Assembly: GCF_030373185.1 (NCBI RefSeq)
Contig: NZ_JAUCZH010000010.1
Span: 1-54,806, forward strand
Source: Tabrizicola sp.
GTDB taxonomy: Bacteria > Pseudomonadota > Alphaproteobacteria > Rhodobacterales > Rhodobacteraceae
Length of the DNA stretch: 54,806 nt
Reading direction: 5' to 3'
The notes under the pieces are model-generated. The model ran no database searches. It was not told the origin of the DNA and saw only the letters and a program-made list of their open reading frames with translations. This document shows positions 17,875 through 27,268 of this stretch, piece after piece (the stretch's first letter is position 1; each line of letters begins with the position of its first letter). Made by a program: the position numbers and the translations under genes.

Positions 17875-18396
17875 GTGCAGGACGTGATGGAACGGGTGGC
17901 CCGCGTGCTGGGCCATGTGGCGACGGCTGCGCTCTGGGTCGCCGGGGCCGCGCTGGTCCTGATGACCGCCGTGATTGCGGCACAGGTGGTCTTCCGCTAC
18001 GGCCTCAATTCCTCGCTGATCTGGAGCGAGCCCTTCGCCGTTATCCTAATGGGCTGGTTCATCTTCCTTGGCGCTGCCGTCGGCATCCGCGAAGGCTACC
18101 ACCTTTCGTTCGACATCCTGATCATCCTTCTGCCCTTGCGCGCGCGGCTGTGGCTGTTCTCGGTTTCCGACATCGCTGTGACCGGCTTCGGGATCGGGAT
18201 GGTCTGGTTCGGCGGGCAGTTGGCCGGGTCGGCCTGGAATATAAAGCTGCCTTCGCTGGGGATCACCGGCGCAATCGATTTTGCACCCATCGTCGGCGGT
18301 GGGGTGCTTATCATCCTCTTTTCGCTTGAACGCCTGGCGCGGCGGGCGGCGGGCCTGCCAACCCAACGCTTCGGCGACACCCCGGCGGAGGCCTGA
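17875..18396 (+). CDS. TRAP transporter small permease (DctQ family)
   Basis: A 173-aa protein with four hydrophobic segments and the DctQ pattern (QVVFRYGLNSSLIWSEPFAVILMGWFIFLGAAVGIREGYH). GTG start after GGGGGATATC. It anchors the large permease in the membrane of the sodium-driven TRAP system. The hairpin in front may lower its expression relative to the binding protein. Confidence 0.9.
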   Translation: MQDVMERVARVLGHVATAALWVAGAALVLMTAVIAAQVVFRYGLNSSLIWSEPFAVILMGWFIFLGAAVGIREGYHLSFDILIILLPLRARLWLFSVSDIAVTGFGIGMVWFGGQLAGSAWNIKLPSLGITGAIDFAPIVGGGVLIILFSLERLARRAAGLPTQRFGDTPAEA

Positions 18397-18399
18397 CCC

Positions 18400-19680
18400 A
18401 TGGAGCTTTGGATCCTGTTCGGCACCTTCGCCACCCTGCTTCTGATCGGCACGCCGGTCGCCTTCTGCCTTGGCATCTCGTCTTTTGCGACCGTGGTCTA
18501 CATGGGCTTGCCGCCGGTCGTCGTCTTCCAGCGGCTGAACTCCGGCGTCTCTGTCTTTGCCCTCATGGCGATCCCGTTCTTCATCTTCGCCGGTGAGTTG
18601 ATGGTCAGGGGCGACATCGCCCGCCGTCTTGTCGCGCTTGCCGGGGGCCTTGTCGGCCACATGCGCGGGGGGCTGGGTCAGGTGAATATCTCGGCCTCGG
18701 TCCTGTTCGGTGGCATCTCAGGTTCGGCCGCTGCCGACGCCTCGGCCATCGGGGGGCTGATGATCCCGCAGATGAAGGAACGCGGCTACGGCGTTGACTA
18801 TGCAGTGAATGTCACTGTCGTTTCGTCGATCATCGCGCTGATGATCCCGCCCAGCCACAACCTGATCATCTATTCCATCGCCGGGGGTGGCCGCATCTCC
18901 ATCGCCGATCTTTTCACCGCAGGCATCCTGCCCGGCCTTGTGCTGGCCCTGTCGCTGATGATCGCTGCCTGGCTGGTGGCCACCAAACGCGGCTACCCGA
19001 CCGACCGCTTTCCCGGCTGGATGGCAGTTGGCGGCCTGTTCCTGAATGCGATCCCCGGCATCCTGCTGATCGCCATCATCTTCGTTGGCGTCCGGTCCGG
19101 CGTCTTCACCGCCTCGGAATCCTCCTGCATCGCGGCCGTCTATGCGCTTTTGGTCACCGTGCTGGCCTACCGCACGATGAACTGGTCGAACTTCACCGCC
19201 GCCACCTTCGCTGCCGTCCGCACCACCGCGATGGTCCTGATGGTCATTGGCTGTGCCGCCGCCTTCGGTTGGCTTCTGGCGATCCTCAAGGTTCCGACGA
19301 CCATGATCGAGGTGATGAAGGGGGTCTCGGACAACCCGATCGTGATCCTGCTACTGATCAACCTTCTGCTGATCTTCCTTGGCACCTTCATGGACATGTC
19401 GCCCCTGATCGTGATCACCACGCCGATCTTCCTGCCCGTCGCGACCGCCTTCGGCGTCGATCCGGTGCATTTCGGCGTGATCATGGTCTTGAACCTTGGC
19501 ATCGGGCTTTGCACCCCACCCGTCGGCGCGGTCCTTTTCGTCGGCTGTGCGGTCGGCAAGATCGGGGTCGGCCAGGTGCTGAAGTCGATCTGGCCGTTCT
19601 ACGGTGCCGCTTTCGGCACGCTGATGCTTGTCACCTATATCCCCGGGCTGTCGCTCTGGCTGCCCTCGCTGTTCCGGTAA
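18400..19680 (+). CDS. TRAP transporter large permease (DctM family)
   Basis: A 426-aa polytopic membrane protein of the DctM/YiaN class with about 12 hydrophobic segments. Family landmarks include PFFIFAGELM, GQVNISASVLFGGISGSAAADASAIG, IPPSHNLIIYS, and NLGIGLCTPPVGAVLFVGCAVG near the end. GGAGG precedes the start. It is the transport channel of the uronate TRAP system with the two preceding genes. Confidence 0.93.
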   Translation: MELWILFGTFATLLLIGTPVAFCLGISSFATVVYMGLPPVVVFQRLNSGVSVFALMAIPFFIFAGELMVRGDIARRLVALAGGLVGHMRGGLGQVNISASVLFGGISGSAAADASAIGGLMIPQMKERGYGVDYAVNVTVVSSIIALMIPPSHNLIIYSIAGGGRISIADLFTAGILPGLVLALSLMIAAWLVATKRGYPTDRFPGWMAVGGLFLNAIPGILLIAIIFVGVRSGVFTASESSCIAAVYALLVTVLAYRTMNWSNFTAATFAAVRTTAMVLMVIGCAAAFGWLLAILKVPTTMIEVMKGVSDNPIVILLLINLLLIFLGTFMDMSPLIVITTPIFLPVATAFGVDPVHFGVIMVLNLGIGLCTPPVGAVLFVGCAVGKIGVGQVLKSIWPFYGAAFGTLMLVTYIPGLSLWLPSLFR

Positions 19681-19684
19681 TCCC

Positions 19685-19990
19685 ATGCCCTATCCTGTCG
19701 TCACCACCGGCCCCGGCGTCACCCGTGAGGTCTTGTCCGACCACCCCGACCTCATGGTCGTCGCCTTCCGCTTCGACGCGGGCGGCGAGGGGGCTTTGCA
19801 CAATCACCCCCACGTTCAGGCGACCTATGTCCAGTCGGGCCGCTTCCTGTTCACTGTCGAGGGACACGACCGCGAGGTCGGACCGGGCGACAGCCTGATA
19901 GTTCCCGGCGGCACCGTTCATGGCTGCCGCTGCCTCGAGGCGGGCTTGCTGATCGACAGTTTCACCCCCCGCCGCGACGATTTCCTTTGA
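19685..19990 (+). CDS. kdgF: KdgF-type cupin
   Basis: A 101-aa single-cupin protein. Metal ligands are visible in GALHNHPHVQATYVQSGRF and VPGGTVHGC. In pectin and alginate degraders KdgF linearises 4,5-unsaturated monouronates to the keto form used by KduI. Position directly before kduI supports that role, and it implies the cell receives lyase-derived unsaturated uronates even though no polysaccharide lyase gene is present here. Confidence 0.82.
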   Translation: MPYPVVTTGPGVTREVLSDHPDLMVVAFRFDAGGEGALHNHPHVQATYVQSGRFLFTVEGHDREVGPGDSLIVPGGTVHGCRCLEAGLLIDSFTPRRDDFL

Positions 19991-20001
19991 AAGGCCCTTC
20001 C

Positions 20002-20826
20002 ATGCTGACTGTTGAAACCCGTCCCGCCATTTCCCCGACCGAGGCCAAGGGCATGGATACCACCGCCCTGCGCGGCGCCTTCCTGGGTGAGGGGCTGTTC
20101 GCTCCCGGCGAAATCCGCCTGATCTACAGCCACTATGACCGGATGATCACCGGCGGCGCCGTCCCTGCGGGTGGGTCGCTGACCCTTGATCAGGTCAAGG
20201 AATGTGGCACCGCAAGCGTGCTTGATCGCCGCGAGTTGGGCGTGGTCAACGTCGGCGCGGCTGGCTCTGTCACCGCCGCAGGGCAGACTTATGCAATGGA
20301 GAAAGGCGATGTCCTGTATCTTGGCCGTGGCCTTGGCCCTGTCAGCTTCGCAGGACAGGGGCGGTTCTACCTCACCTCCGCCCCCGCCCATGCCAGCCTT
20401 CCCGCCCGGCTGATCCGTCTTGGCGAGGCGAAGTCCTTCACCACTGGCGCGCCCGAGACGGCGAACCACCGCACGATCTACCAGTTCATCCACCCCGAGG
20501 TGATGGAAAGCTGCCAACTGGTTCTGGGGTATACGAAATTCCATGGCGGTTCGGTCTGGAACACCATGCCCGCCCACCTGCACGATCGCCGGATGGAGGC
20601 CTATTTCTACTTTGACCTCGCCCCCGACGCCCGGGTGTTTCACATGATGGGACGGCCTGAGGAAACCCGCCACCTCGTCGTAGCCAACGAAGAGGCGGTG
20701 CTGTCGCCGCCCTGGTCGATCCACTGCGGCGCTGGTACCGGCAGCTATACCTTTGTCTGGGCAATGGCGGGCGACAACGTGGACTACAAGGACGTCGAGA
20801 TGGTTGGCATGGGGGATCTGCGGTGA
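20002..20826 (+). CDS. kduI: 5-keto-4-deoxyuronate isomerase
   Basis: A 274-aa bicupin isomerase. Typical KduI text is YSHYDRMITGGAVPAG, and the zinc site is seen in MPAHLHDRRMEAYFYF (two His and a Glu) with a further His in PPWSIHCG. It converts 5-keto-4-deoxyuronate (DKI) to 2,5-diketo-3-deoxygluconate, the substrate of the next gene product. ATG 20002 follows AAGG; a TTG five codons upstream is less likely. Confidence 0.93.
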   Translation: MLTVETRPAISPTEAKGMDTTALRGAFLGEGLFAPGEIRLIYSHYDRMITGGAVPAGGSLTLDQVKECGTASVLDRRELGVVNVGAAGSVTAAGQTYAMEKGDVLYLGRGLGPVSFAGQGRFYLTSAPAHASLPARLIRLGEAKSFTTGAPETANHRTIYQFIHPEVMESCQLVLGYTKFHGGSVWNTMPAHLHDRRMEAYFYFDLAPDARVFHMMGRPEETRHLVVANEEAVLSPPWSIHCGAGTGSYTFVWAMAGDNVDYKDVEMVGMGDLR

Positions 20827-21551
20827 ACCCGTTTTCCCTGCAAGGTCGCCATGCGCTGGTGACCGGCGCCAATACCGGCATCGGACAGGCAATAGCCGTG
20901 GGATTGACGCAAGCGGGCGCAAGGGTCACCGTCGCGGCCCGGCGCGACTGTGCCGAGACGCTGGCGCTGATCCCCGATGCCCGCGCCATAACCCTCGACT
21001 TCGCAGACCCGATGGCGGCGGGCGAAACCTTCACGGCAGGCGACTTCGACATCCTGATCAACAACGCCGGCACCATTCGCCGCGCCGATAGCCTGGACTT
21101 TACCGAGGAAGACTGGGACGCGGTGATGGACGTGAACCTCAAGGCCGTCTTCTTCACCGCGCAAGCCTTTGCCAGGGCGCTGGTCAAGCGCGGGGCAGGG
21201 GGCGCCATCGTCAACATCGCCTCGCTTCTGTCGTTTCAGGGCGGCATCCGGGTACCCTCCTACACCGCCGCCAAGCATGGCGTTGCGGGGCTGACCAAGC
21301 TCTTGGCCAACGAATGGGCCGCGAAGGGCATCAACGTCAATGCCATCGCGCCCGGCTATATCGAGACGAACAACACCGAGACCCTGCGCGCCGACCACGG
21401 CCGGAACGAGGCGATCCTAGGCCGCATCCCCGCCGGTCGCTGGGGCCGCCCCGAGGACATCGCCGGCACCGCCGTCTTCCTCTGCTCTCCGGCCGCCACC
21501 TATATCCACGGCGCGGTCCTCAACGTCGATGGAGGCTGGCTTGCCCGCTGA
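20823..21551 (+). CDS. kduD: 2-dehydro-3-deoxy-D-gluconate 5-dehydrogenase (SDR)
   Basis: A 242-aa classical short-chain dehydrogenase: cofactor motif TGANTGIGQ, NNAG, catalytic Ser region NIASLLSFQGG, and YTAAK with catalytic Tyr and Lys. It reduces 2,5-diketo-3-deoxygluconate to 2-keto-3-deoxygluconate. GTG start inside GTGA, overlapping the kduI stop. Confidence 0.9.
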   Translation: MNPFSLQGRHALVTGANTGIGQAIAVGLTQAGARVTVAARRDCAETLALIPDARAITLDFADPMAAGETFTAGDFDILINNAGTIRRADSLDFTEEDWDAVMDVNLKAVFFTAQAFARALVKRGAGGAIVNIASLLSFQGGIRVPSYTAAKHGVAGLTKLLANEWAAKGINVNAIAPGYIETNNTETLRADHGRNEAILGRIPAGRWGRPEDIAGTAVFLCSPAATYIHGAVLNVDGGWLAR

Positions 21552-21629
21552 AATCCGTACGGCCCAGAAGTTTTCGGAGATTTCTGCAGGTTGCTTCCAA
21601 AGATATTGGCCCAGCCCGGAGGCCACGGC

Positions 21630-23039
21630 ATGATCCTCCGCCGCACCACCCCCGCCCCGAAAACCGGCATTGTCCACCTTGGCCTTGGCGCCTTTTTCCG
21701 TGCGCATGGCGCGGTCTATATCCAGGAGGCCGACGGGACCGGCGACTGGGGCATCCTCGGGGTGTCACTGCAACGCCCCGATGTCCGCAACGCGTTGCAA
21801 CCGCAAGACGGCCTTTACACCGCCCTGGAGCTTGGCCCGAACGGCCAGACCGTGCAAACCGTGACCAGCGTCACCGGCGTCCTCGTGGCCCCGGAAGACC
21901 CGCAGGCGGTGCTTGCCGCCATGTCCGACCCCGCGGTCAGGATCGTCACTCTTACCGTCACCGAAAAGGGCTATTGCTACGAACCCGCAACCGGCCTGCT
22001 GAACGCGGATCACCCCGATATCATCCATGATCTGGAAGTCCCGCTGCCCCGCTCGACCATCGGCTTTCTTGTCCGTGCCCTGGCCATCCGCCGCGCCGCA
22101 GGTCACCGCCCCTTCACCGTCCTTACCTGCGACAATCTTCCGGCCAACGGCCGGCTTGTCCGCGGCCTTGTGCTGGACCTTGCCGGGCGGATCGACCCGG
22201 CCTTGGCGGAATGGATCGCGGCCGAAGCCTGTTTCCCCTCAACCATGGTTGACCGGATCGTCCCGGCCACCACGCCCGACACCATCGCCACAGTCCAGCG
22301 CCTTACTGGCATGACCGACGCCGCGCCGGTCCAGCACGAACCCTTCCGGCAATGGGTGATCGAGGATGATTTCGTCGACAACCAGCGCCCCGACCTTGCA
22401 GCTGTTGGTGCGGAACTGGTCGAGGACGTCACCCCTTTTGAGCATATGAAGCTACGGATGCTGAACGGCACTCATTCCGCGCTGGCCTATCTGGGCTACC
22501 TTGCCGGGCATGAAACCATCGCAGATTGCATGGCCGACCCGGTCTTCGCCACCTTCATCCGCGCGCTTTGGGCTGATGAGATCATCCCAGCGCTGACCCC
22601 GCCGCCTGACGCTGATCTGAACATCTATGCCGACCGACTGTTCGACCGCTACAGCAACCCCGGTATCCGCCACCGCACCTGGCAGATCGCAATGGATGGC
22701 AGCCAGAAGCTGCCGCAGCGCATTCTTGGGACGCTGGCCGACAATCTGAAAGCGGGGAGGGAAAGCCCCGGCCTGATCCTTTCTGTTGCCGCCTGGGTGC
22801 GGTATGTCGGCGGCACCGATGAGTTGGGCCAACCCATCGACGTGCGTGACCCGCTCGCTGCCCGCCTTCGTGCCTTGCTGGACAGCAAGAGCACGCCAGA
22901 GGGCAAGGTCGCGGCACTGTTGTCCTTCCGCGAGATCTTCCCGGAAGCCTTGGCCGCAGCCCTCTTGGCTCATGTCACCACCACCTACAAATCCTTGTTG
23001 AAAAATGGCGCCCGCCGCACCTTGGAGAGCATGACATGA
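21630..23039 (+). CDS. uxuB: Fructuronate reductase (mannonate oxidoreductase, mannitol dehydrogenase family)
   Basis: A 469-aa long-chain polyol dehydrogenase. The N-terminal NAD motif is HLGLGAFFRAHGAVYIQ, and the catalytic Lys/His motif KLRMLNGTHSALAYLG lies in the C-terminal domain (about residue 275). It reduces fructuronate to mannonate, the substrate of the next gene product. ATG 21630 is set seven bases after GGAGG; the TTG at 21591 would add 13 residues with no support. A UxaB-like tagaturonate reductase is the alternative, but coupling to uxuA favours UxuB. Confidence 0.88.
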   Translation: MILRRTTPAPKTGIVHLGLGAFFRAHGAVYIQEADGTGDWGILGVSLQRPDVRNALQPQDGLYTALELGPNGQTVQTVTSVTGVLVAPEDPQAVLAAMSDPAVRIVTLTVTEKGYCYEPATGLLNADHPDIIHDLEVPLPRSTIGFLVRALAIRRAAGHRPFTVLTCDNLPANGRLVRGLVLDLAGRIDPALAEWIAAEACFPSTMVDRIVPATTPDTIATVQRLTGMTDAAPVQHEPFRQWVIEDDFVDNQRPDLAAVGAELVEDVTPFEHMKLRMLNGTHSALAYLGYLAGHETIADCMADPVFATFIRALWADEIIPALTPPPDADLNIYADRLFDRYSNPGIRHRTWQIAMDGSQKLPQRILGTLADNLKAGRESPGLILSVAAWVRYVGGTDELGQPIDVRDPLAARLRALLDSKSTPEGKVAALLSFREIFPEALAAALLAHVTTTYKSLLKNGARRTLESMT

Positions 23040-24226
23040 TCGAAAGCTGGCGTTGGTATGGCCCGTTCGACAAGATCACCCTGGCCGAAATTGCCCAGAC
23101 CGGGGCTACGGGTATCGTCACCGCCCTGCACGAAATCCCTTATGGCGAGGTCTGGCCCTGCGACCTGATCGCTGCCCGCAAGGCCGAGATTCAGGCGGCA
23201 GGCTTCCAATGGGTCGTGGTCGAAAGCCTGCCGATCCACGAACGCATCAAGCGCGGGGAAGGGGACTTGTCCCAGCTTTTCGCCAACTACCGGCAAAGCA
23301 TGGCCAATCTGGCTGCCAACGGTATCCGCACGATCTGCTACAACTTCATGCCGCTGATCGACTGGACCCGCACCGACCTTGCCGCACCTGTCGCCCGTGG
23401 CGGCACCTGCCTGCGCTTTTCTGCGCCGAAGATGGCGGCCTTCGAACTGCATATGCTTGGACGTCAGGCTGCCGAAGCCGACTACCCCGAAGCGGTTCGC
23501 AAGGACGCCGCCGTCTGGTTCCAGCAGTCTTCCGAGGCCGATCGTGAGACGCTTCTCCATTCAATCATGTCCGGCCTGCCCGGGGCCTATGACCGCTATG
23601 ACATCGCGGGACTGAAAACGGCGCTGCAAGGCTACGATGGCATCCGCCGCGACGACCTGCGCGCCAATTACCGCCGCTTTCTGGAGGAGATCATCCCAGC
23701 CGCTGAAGACCTTGGCATGCGGCTCTGCGTCCACCCCGACGACCCACCGCGCGACCTTCTGGGCCTGCCGCGCATCGTTTCGGACGCGGACGGGATTGCC
23801 TTTGCCTTGAACGCGGTATCCGCGCGGGCCAATGGCCTGACGCTCTGCGCCGGTTCGCTCGGCGCGAACCCTGCGAACGACGTCCCCGCAATCGCCCGCC
23901 GTTTTGCCGACCGAATCCACTTTGCCCACTTGCGCAATGTCCGCAAGGACTTCGACGGCAGCTTTGAAGAGGCCGCGCATCTGGAGGGTGACACTGACAT
24001 GGTCACGCTGATCGATGCGCTGCTTGCCGAAGAACGCCGCCGCCTGGCCGAGGGTCGCGCCGACGCGTCTTTCCCCTTTCGCCCCGACCATGGGCATGAA
24101 CTGCTGACGGATATCGGTCGCGGCACCCATCCCGGCTATCCATTGATCGGCCGTCTCCGCGGCCTTGCCGAATTGCGTGGCGTTGCGAGCGCTTTGTCAG
24201 CGCGTGCAAGTAGCGTGACGGACTGA
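23036..24226 (+). CDS. uxuA: Mannonate dehydratase
   Basis: A 396-aa xylose-isomerase-like TIM-barrel dehydratase. It starts MIESWRWYGPFDKI and includes TGIVTALHEIPYGEVW, the metal region CVHPDDPPRDLLGLPRIV, and HFAHLRNV. It dehydrates D-mannonate to 2-keto-3-deoxygluconate, which KdgK then phosphorylates. ATGA overlap with uxuB. Last gene of the operon; no clear intrinsic terminator was seen after it. Confidence 0.93.
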   Translation: MIESWRWYGPFDKITLAEIAQTGATGIVTALHEIPYGEVWPCDLIAARKAEIQAAGFQWVVVESLPIHERIKRGEGDLSQLFANYRQSMANLAANGIRTICYNFMPLIDWTRTDLAAPVARGGTCLRFSAPKMAAFELHMLGRQAAEADYPEAVRKDAAVWFQQSSEADRETLLHSIMSGLPGAYDRYDIAGLKTALQGYDGIRRDDLRANYRRFLEEIIPAAEDLGMRLCVHPDDPPRDLLGLPRIVSDADGIAFALNAVSARANGLTLCAGSLGANPANDVPAIARRFADRIHFAHLRNVRKDFDGSFEEAAHLEGDTDMVTLIDALLAEERRRLAEGRADASFPFRPDHGHELLTDIGRGTHPGYPLIGRLRGLAELRGVASALSARASSVTD

Positions 24227-24704
24227 TTGCCGATCCATTCCAACGTGATCCTTGACCGATTGCCGCGAGGTCTGGCCGAAAGATCCCTGGTCAGCCTGCA
24301 ACTGAAGCTGGTCAGGATCTGAGAGCGTCAGAAACCCAGTGTACTGACCCAACCCATGCAGCCCTCAGATCCGGTCAGGCGTCGAAACATCCGGCAATCG
24401 TTTTGCCCAGCAGATTTCGGGCCGGAGCCCAGTTTCGGAAGGCGCAGCCCGTCCGTCCGATGGGCCGAGAACGCGGGGCCACCAGGCCAGAATGCCGCTT
24501 TTTCCACACTTGTTCTGCCCGACTTCGGGCGCTTGCCGGATCGTGGATACCACTCGGGAAAAAAGGCGTCGAACAAACGGCCACCAGATTATCGGTTCGG
24601 CGGCCAACCATCCGAGGGTCACTTTCACACCGGCAGATATTTCCAAGAGCATTCTTCGGGATGCTTGATATGCTTCTGGCCAGCGGCACCAGTATTCAAG
24701 GCCA
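24227..24704. other. Intergenic stretch with no recognised gene
   Basis: About 480 bases between uxuA and the regulator gene. Short open frames exist on both strands but show no start context, domain or codon pattern that I would defend. It presumably holds the end of the uronate transcript and the promoter of the next gene, neither of which I can place exactly. Confidence 0.4.
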
Positions 24705-26249
24705 ATGGACAGCATTCGCTTCTCAGATTTTGTTCTGCAACGCCGGACCCGGCAGCTTAGCCGTGCAATGGAGATCGTTCCGATCGGGGCGCGGGCCTTT
24801 GATCTGTTGGACATACTGATCACCCATCGTGACCGGGTGGTCGGCCGGGACGAGATCATGGCCGCCGTCTGGCCCGGAGCGGTGGTGGGTGAGAACAACC
24901 TGAATGTGCAGGTGGCCAATCTGCGCAAAGTCCTGGGGGGTGATGCGATCCTGACGGTGCCGGGCCGGGGTCTTCGCTTTGGTCTGGAGGTCGGGCAAGC
25001 GGGGGCGCTGGACCTGCCGGACCGGCCATCGGTGGTCGTCTTGCCATTCACCGATCTTGGGGGCGATCCCGATCTGGCCTGGTTCGCTGATGGATTTGTG
25101 GAAGACATCACGACCGAGTTGTCGCGCTTTCGCGATCTCTTTGTGGTCGCCCGCAACTCGGCTTTCGTCTATCGGCATGGGCCGCGCGATCTGCGCGCCA
25201 TTTCGCGGGAACTGGGCGTTCGCTATGCCGTCGAGGGCAGCGTCCGTGCCACGACAGACCGCGTCCGGGTGACGGCGCAGTTGATCGACGCCACGACCGG
25301 CGGCCATGTCTGGGCTGAAAGGTTCGACCGCGAACTGACCGCGCATTTCGACACGCAGGCGCGGGTCGCGCGGGCGGTCGTGACCTGCCTTGCCCCGCAG
25401 ATCGACCGGGCCGAAGCCGAGCGCATCCGCATCACCCCGCCGGAAAACCTGACGGCGCGGGGATTGGCGCTAAGCGGCTGGTCGGCCATTTCGGCGGGCG
25501 ACATGGCCTATGACCGCAGCGCCCGCGACAAGGCCGATGACCTCGCACGGCAGGCGCTTGCGCTGGACCCGGCGTCAGGTCTGGCCTGGCGGGTTCTGGC
25601 GTGGGTGGCCTGGTGGCACGTCTATCATGCGACGACAGCGTCGGTGCCTGAAACCCTTGCCGAAGGGATCAATGCCGCAACCCGGGCGATCGCGGCGGAC
25701 CCGACGGATCATCACGCACGACGCATCCGCGCCTTGTTGCATTTCATGCAGCAGAATGCCGATGCCGGCCTGCCCGAACTGCGCCAGGCGCATGAGATGA
25801 ACCCCAATTGCGCCGTGACCCTGGCCTGGCTGGGGCTTTACGAGGGGTTTCATGGCGATGCCGACAGGGGCGTGGTCCTTGCCGAGGCCGCCCTGCGGCG
25901 CAGCCCGCGTGACCCTGCGCGCGGATCACTTCTGGCCGCACTGGGGTTCGCCCATTTTGCCGTGCGCAATTATGCCGCTGCGGCAGAAGCGGCGGATGCG
26001 GCGTTGGCCGAGGCGTCTGGCAGCGCAACACCTCTGATCCTTGCCGCGATTGCCTGGGTGGGAGCTGGCCGGGTCGACCGCGCCTCAACGGCCTTTGAAC
26101 GGGTCAAGGCCATTGCGCCAACACTGGTCGAGGCGCGGCTGGCCGGGCGCTGGCTGACCTCGAACGCGGATTACCTTGCCCGGGCGCACACATTCTTTCG
26201 CATCGCAGCCGGGCTCGCGCCACCCGAGGCCGCCGACGCCTTGCGCTAG
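24705..26249 (+). CDS. Winged-helix (OmpR-type) regulator with TolB-like and TPR domains
   Basis: A 514-aa protein. Residues about 1-95 form a Trans_reg_C winged helix (PIGARAFDLLDILITHRDRVVGRDEIMAAVWPG..ENNLNVQVANLRKVLGG). Residues about 110-230 resemble the TolB/FlgO-like domain of CadC- and adenylate-cyclase-like regulators (VVVLPFTDLGGDPDLAWFADGFVEDITTELSRF). The remainder is Ala-rich TPR helices. There is no receiver domain and no transmembrane helix, so it is a soluble one-component regulator with unknown input. Its target may be the adjacent NTF2/CrtA-like gene group (inference from position only). Confidence 0.8.
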   Translation: MDSIRFSDFVLQRRTRQLSRAMEIVPIGARAFDLLDILITHRDRVVGRDEIMAAVWPGAVVGENNLNVQVANLRKVLGGDAILTVPGRGLRFGLEVGQAGALDLPDRPSVVVLPFTDLGGDPDLAWFADGFVEDITTELSRFRDLFVVARNSAFVYRHGPRDLRAISRELGVRYAVEGSVRATTDRVRVTAQLIDATTGGHVWAERFDRELTAHFDTQARVARAVVTCLAPQIDRAEAERIRITPPENLTARGLALSGWSAISAGDMAYDRSARDKADDLARQALALDPASGLAWRVLAWVAWWHVYHATTASVPETLAEGINAATRAIAADPTDHHARRIRALLHFMQQNADAGLPELRQAHEMNPNCAVTLAWLGLYEGFHGDADRGVVLAEAALRRSPRDPARGSLLAALGFAHFAVRNYAAAAEAADAALAEASGSATPLILAAIAWVGAGRVDRASTAFERVKAIAPTLVEARLAGRWLTSNADYLARAHTFFRIAAGLAPPEAADALR

Positions 26250-26331
26250 GGGATGCCACGCCGATCAGGCACAAGGCCGAACGCGAAAATTGCCGCAGCA
26301 CTCAGGGAAGGAAGACGTCAGGTGCGACAGA

Positions 26332-26703
26332 TCACCCGGCTGGTCGCAGAAAGAACACTTTTGAGACGATCTGCCAGCGGCCCTCATGCCGCAACAGCGT
26401 CAGCGTGTCGTCGTAATGCATGCCAAGCCAGATGTCTTCAACCTGAACCGTCGCCACGTCTCCGACCACCGAGATCGCATTTATGACGTGCCATGGTGAC
26501 AGGTCCGGCTCCTTGACGGCCTCTGCGACTAAGGTGATGAATCCCTCACGGCTTTCCCACTCCAACCCGCCCTCGAAATGCCCGATGCTACAGGCTTTTT
26601 CGTGCAGGGCAGCACGGAGTTTTGCGGCATCGTTCTGACACATGCCTTCGACGTAGGTTCTGACGACCTCGGCAATCTCGGCATAGGTTTGCGCGTCCTG
26701 CAT
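26332..26703 (-). CDS. NTF2-like (lumazine-binding-type) protein
   Basis: A 123-aa protein of the NTF2 superfamily, of the putative lumazine-binding sort: an N-terminal helix pair (YAEIAEVVRTYVEGMCQNDAAKLRAALHE) then a curved sheet ending GRWQIVSKVFFLRP. The start follows GGGAGGCGCAAG. Proteins of this fold serve as small enzymes or ligand carriers. It is transcribed divergently from the GYD gene. Function unknown. Confidence 0.75.
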   Translation of the reverse strand: MQDAQTYAEIAEVVRTYVEGMCQNDAAKLRAALHEKACSIGHFEGGLEWESREGFITLVAEAVKEPDLSPWHVINAISVVGDVATVQVEDIWLGMHYDDTLTLLRHEGRWQIVSKVFFLRPAG

Positions 26704-26933
26704 CTTGCGCCTCCCCGGCGGCCTTTGCCCGTCCAGCGGCCCGGGGTCCGGAGGATGGCCCGCTTAGCGTGACATCCGCACCCTTGGCAAACAAGCGTTT
26801 CCACGCAAAGTCACCCGCCGCTTTAGAACTTTTTAGCCGTGCTGATAGCCGGAGACCGGCGGGAGGCGCATGGTTTTGCACAGGCAGTGGCGAAGAATGA
26901 CCCCTGCCATCAACGCAATCGGGAGGATACCAC

Positions 26934-27266
26934 ATGGCGTTTTATCTTTATCAGCTCAGCTATTCGAAAGAGGCGATCAAGGCGATGGTAGCCAGCCCCT
27001 CTGACCGCGAGGCGGCGGCCCGCAAGTTGATCGAGGCGCTTGGCGGCAAGCTGCATCATCTGTTCTTTGCCTTTGGCGAATATGATGTGATCTGTCTGAT
27101 CGAAGGGCCGGACGACAAGATGATGATGGCGGGTGCTGCGGCGGTTGCCTCGGCGGGAACCATTTCCCGCTCTTCGACCGTCAAGCTGATGACAGCCGCC
27201 GATGCGATGGCCGCAATGACCATGGCGGGAAAGGTGACCGGCGCCTATCAGCCGCCGCAGGGCTGA
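26934..27266 (+). CDS. GYD-domain protein
   Basis: A 110-aa GYD-domain protein with the conserved FGEYDVICLIEGPDDKMMM core and a ferredoxin-like fold expected to dimerise. GGGAGGATACCAC precedes the start. GYD proteins occur widely without a settled function. Here it is the first gene of a tight plus-strand group ending with a SnoaL-like gene at 29644. Confidence 0.85.
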   Translation: MAFYLYQLSYSKEAIKAMVASPSDREAAARKLIEALGGKLHHLFFAFGEYDVICLIEGPDDKMMMAGAAAVASAGTISRSSTVKLMTAADAMAAMTMAGKVTGAYQPPQG

Positions 27267-27268
27267 AC

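Noticed and set aside
24328-24576. Minus-strand frame of 82 codons upstream of the TPR regulator
   Set aside because: No recognisable domain, no ribosome site, and competing frames on both strands.
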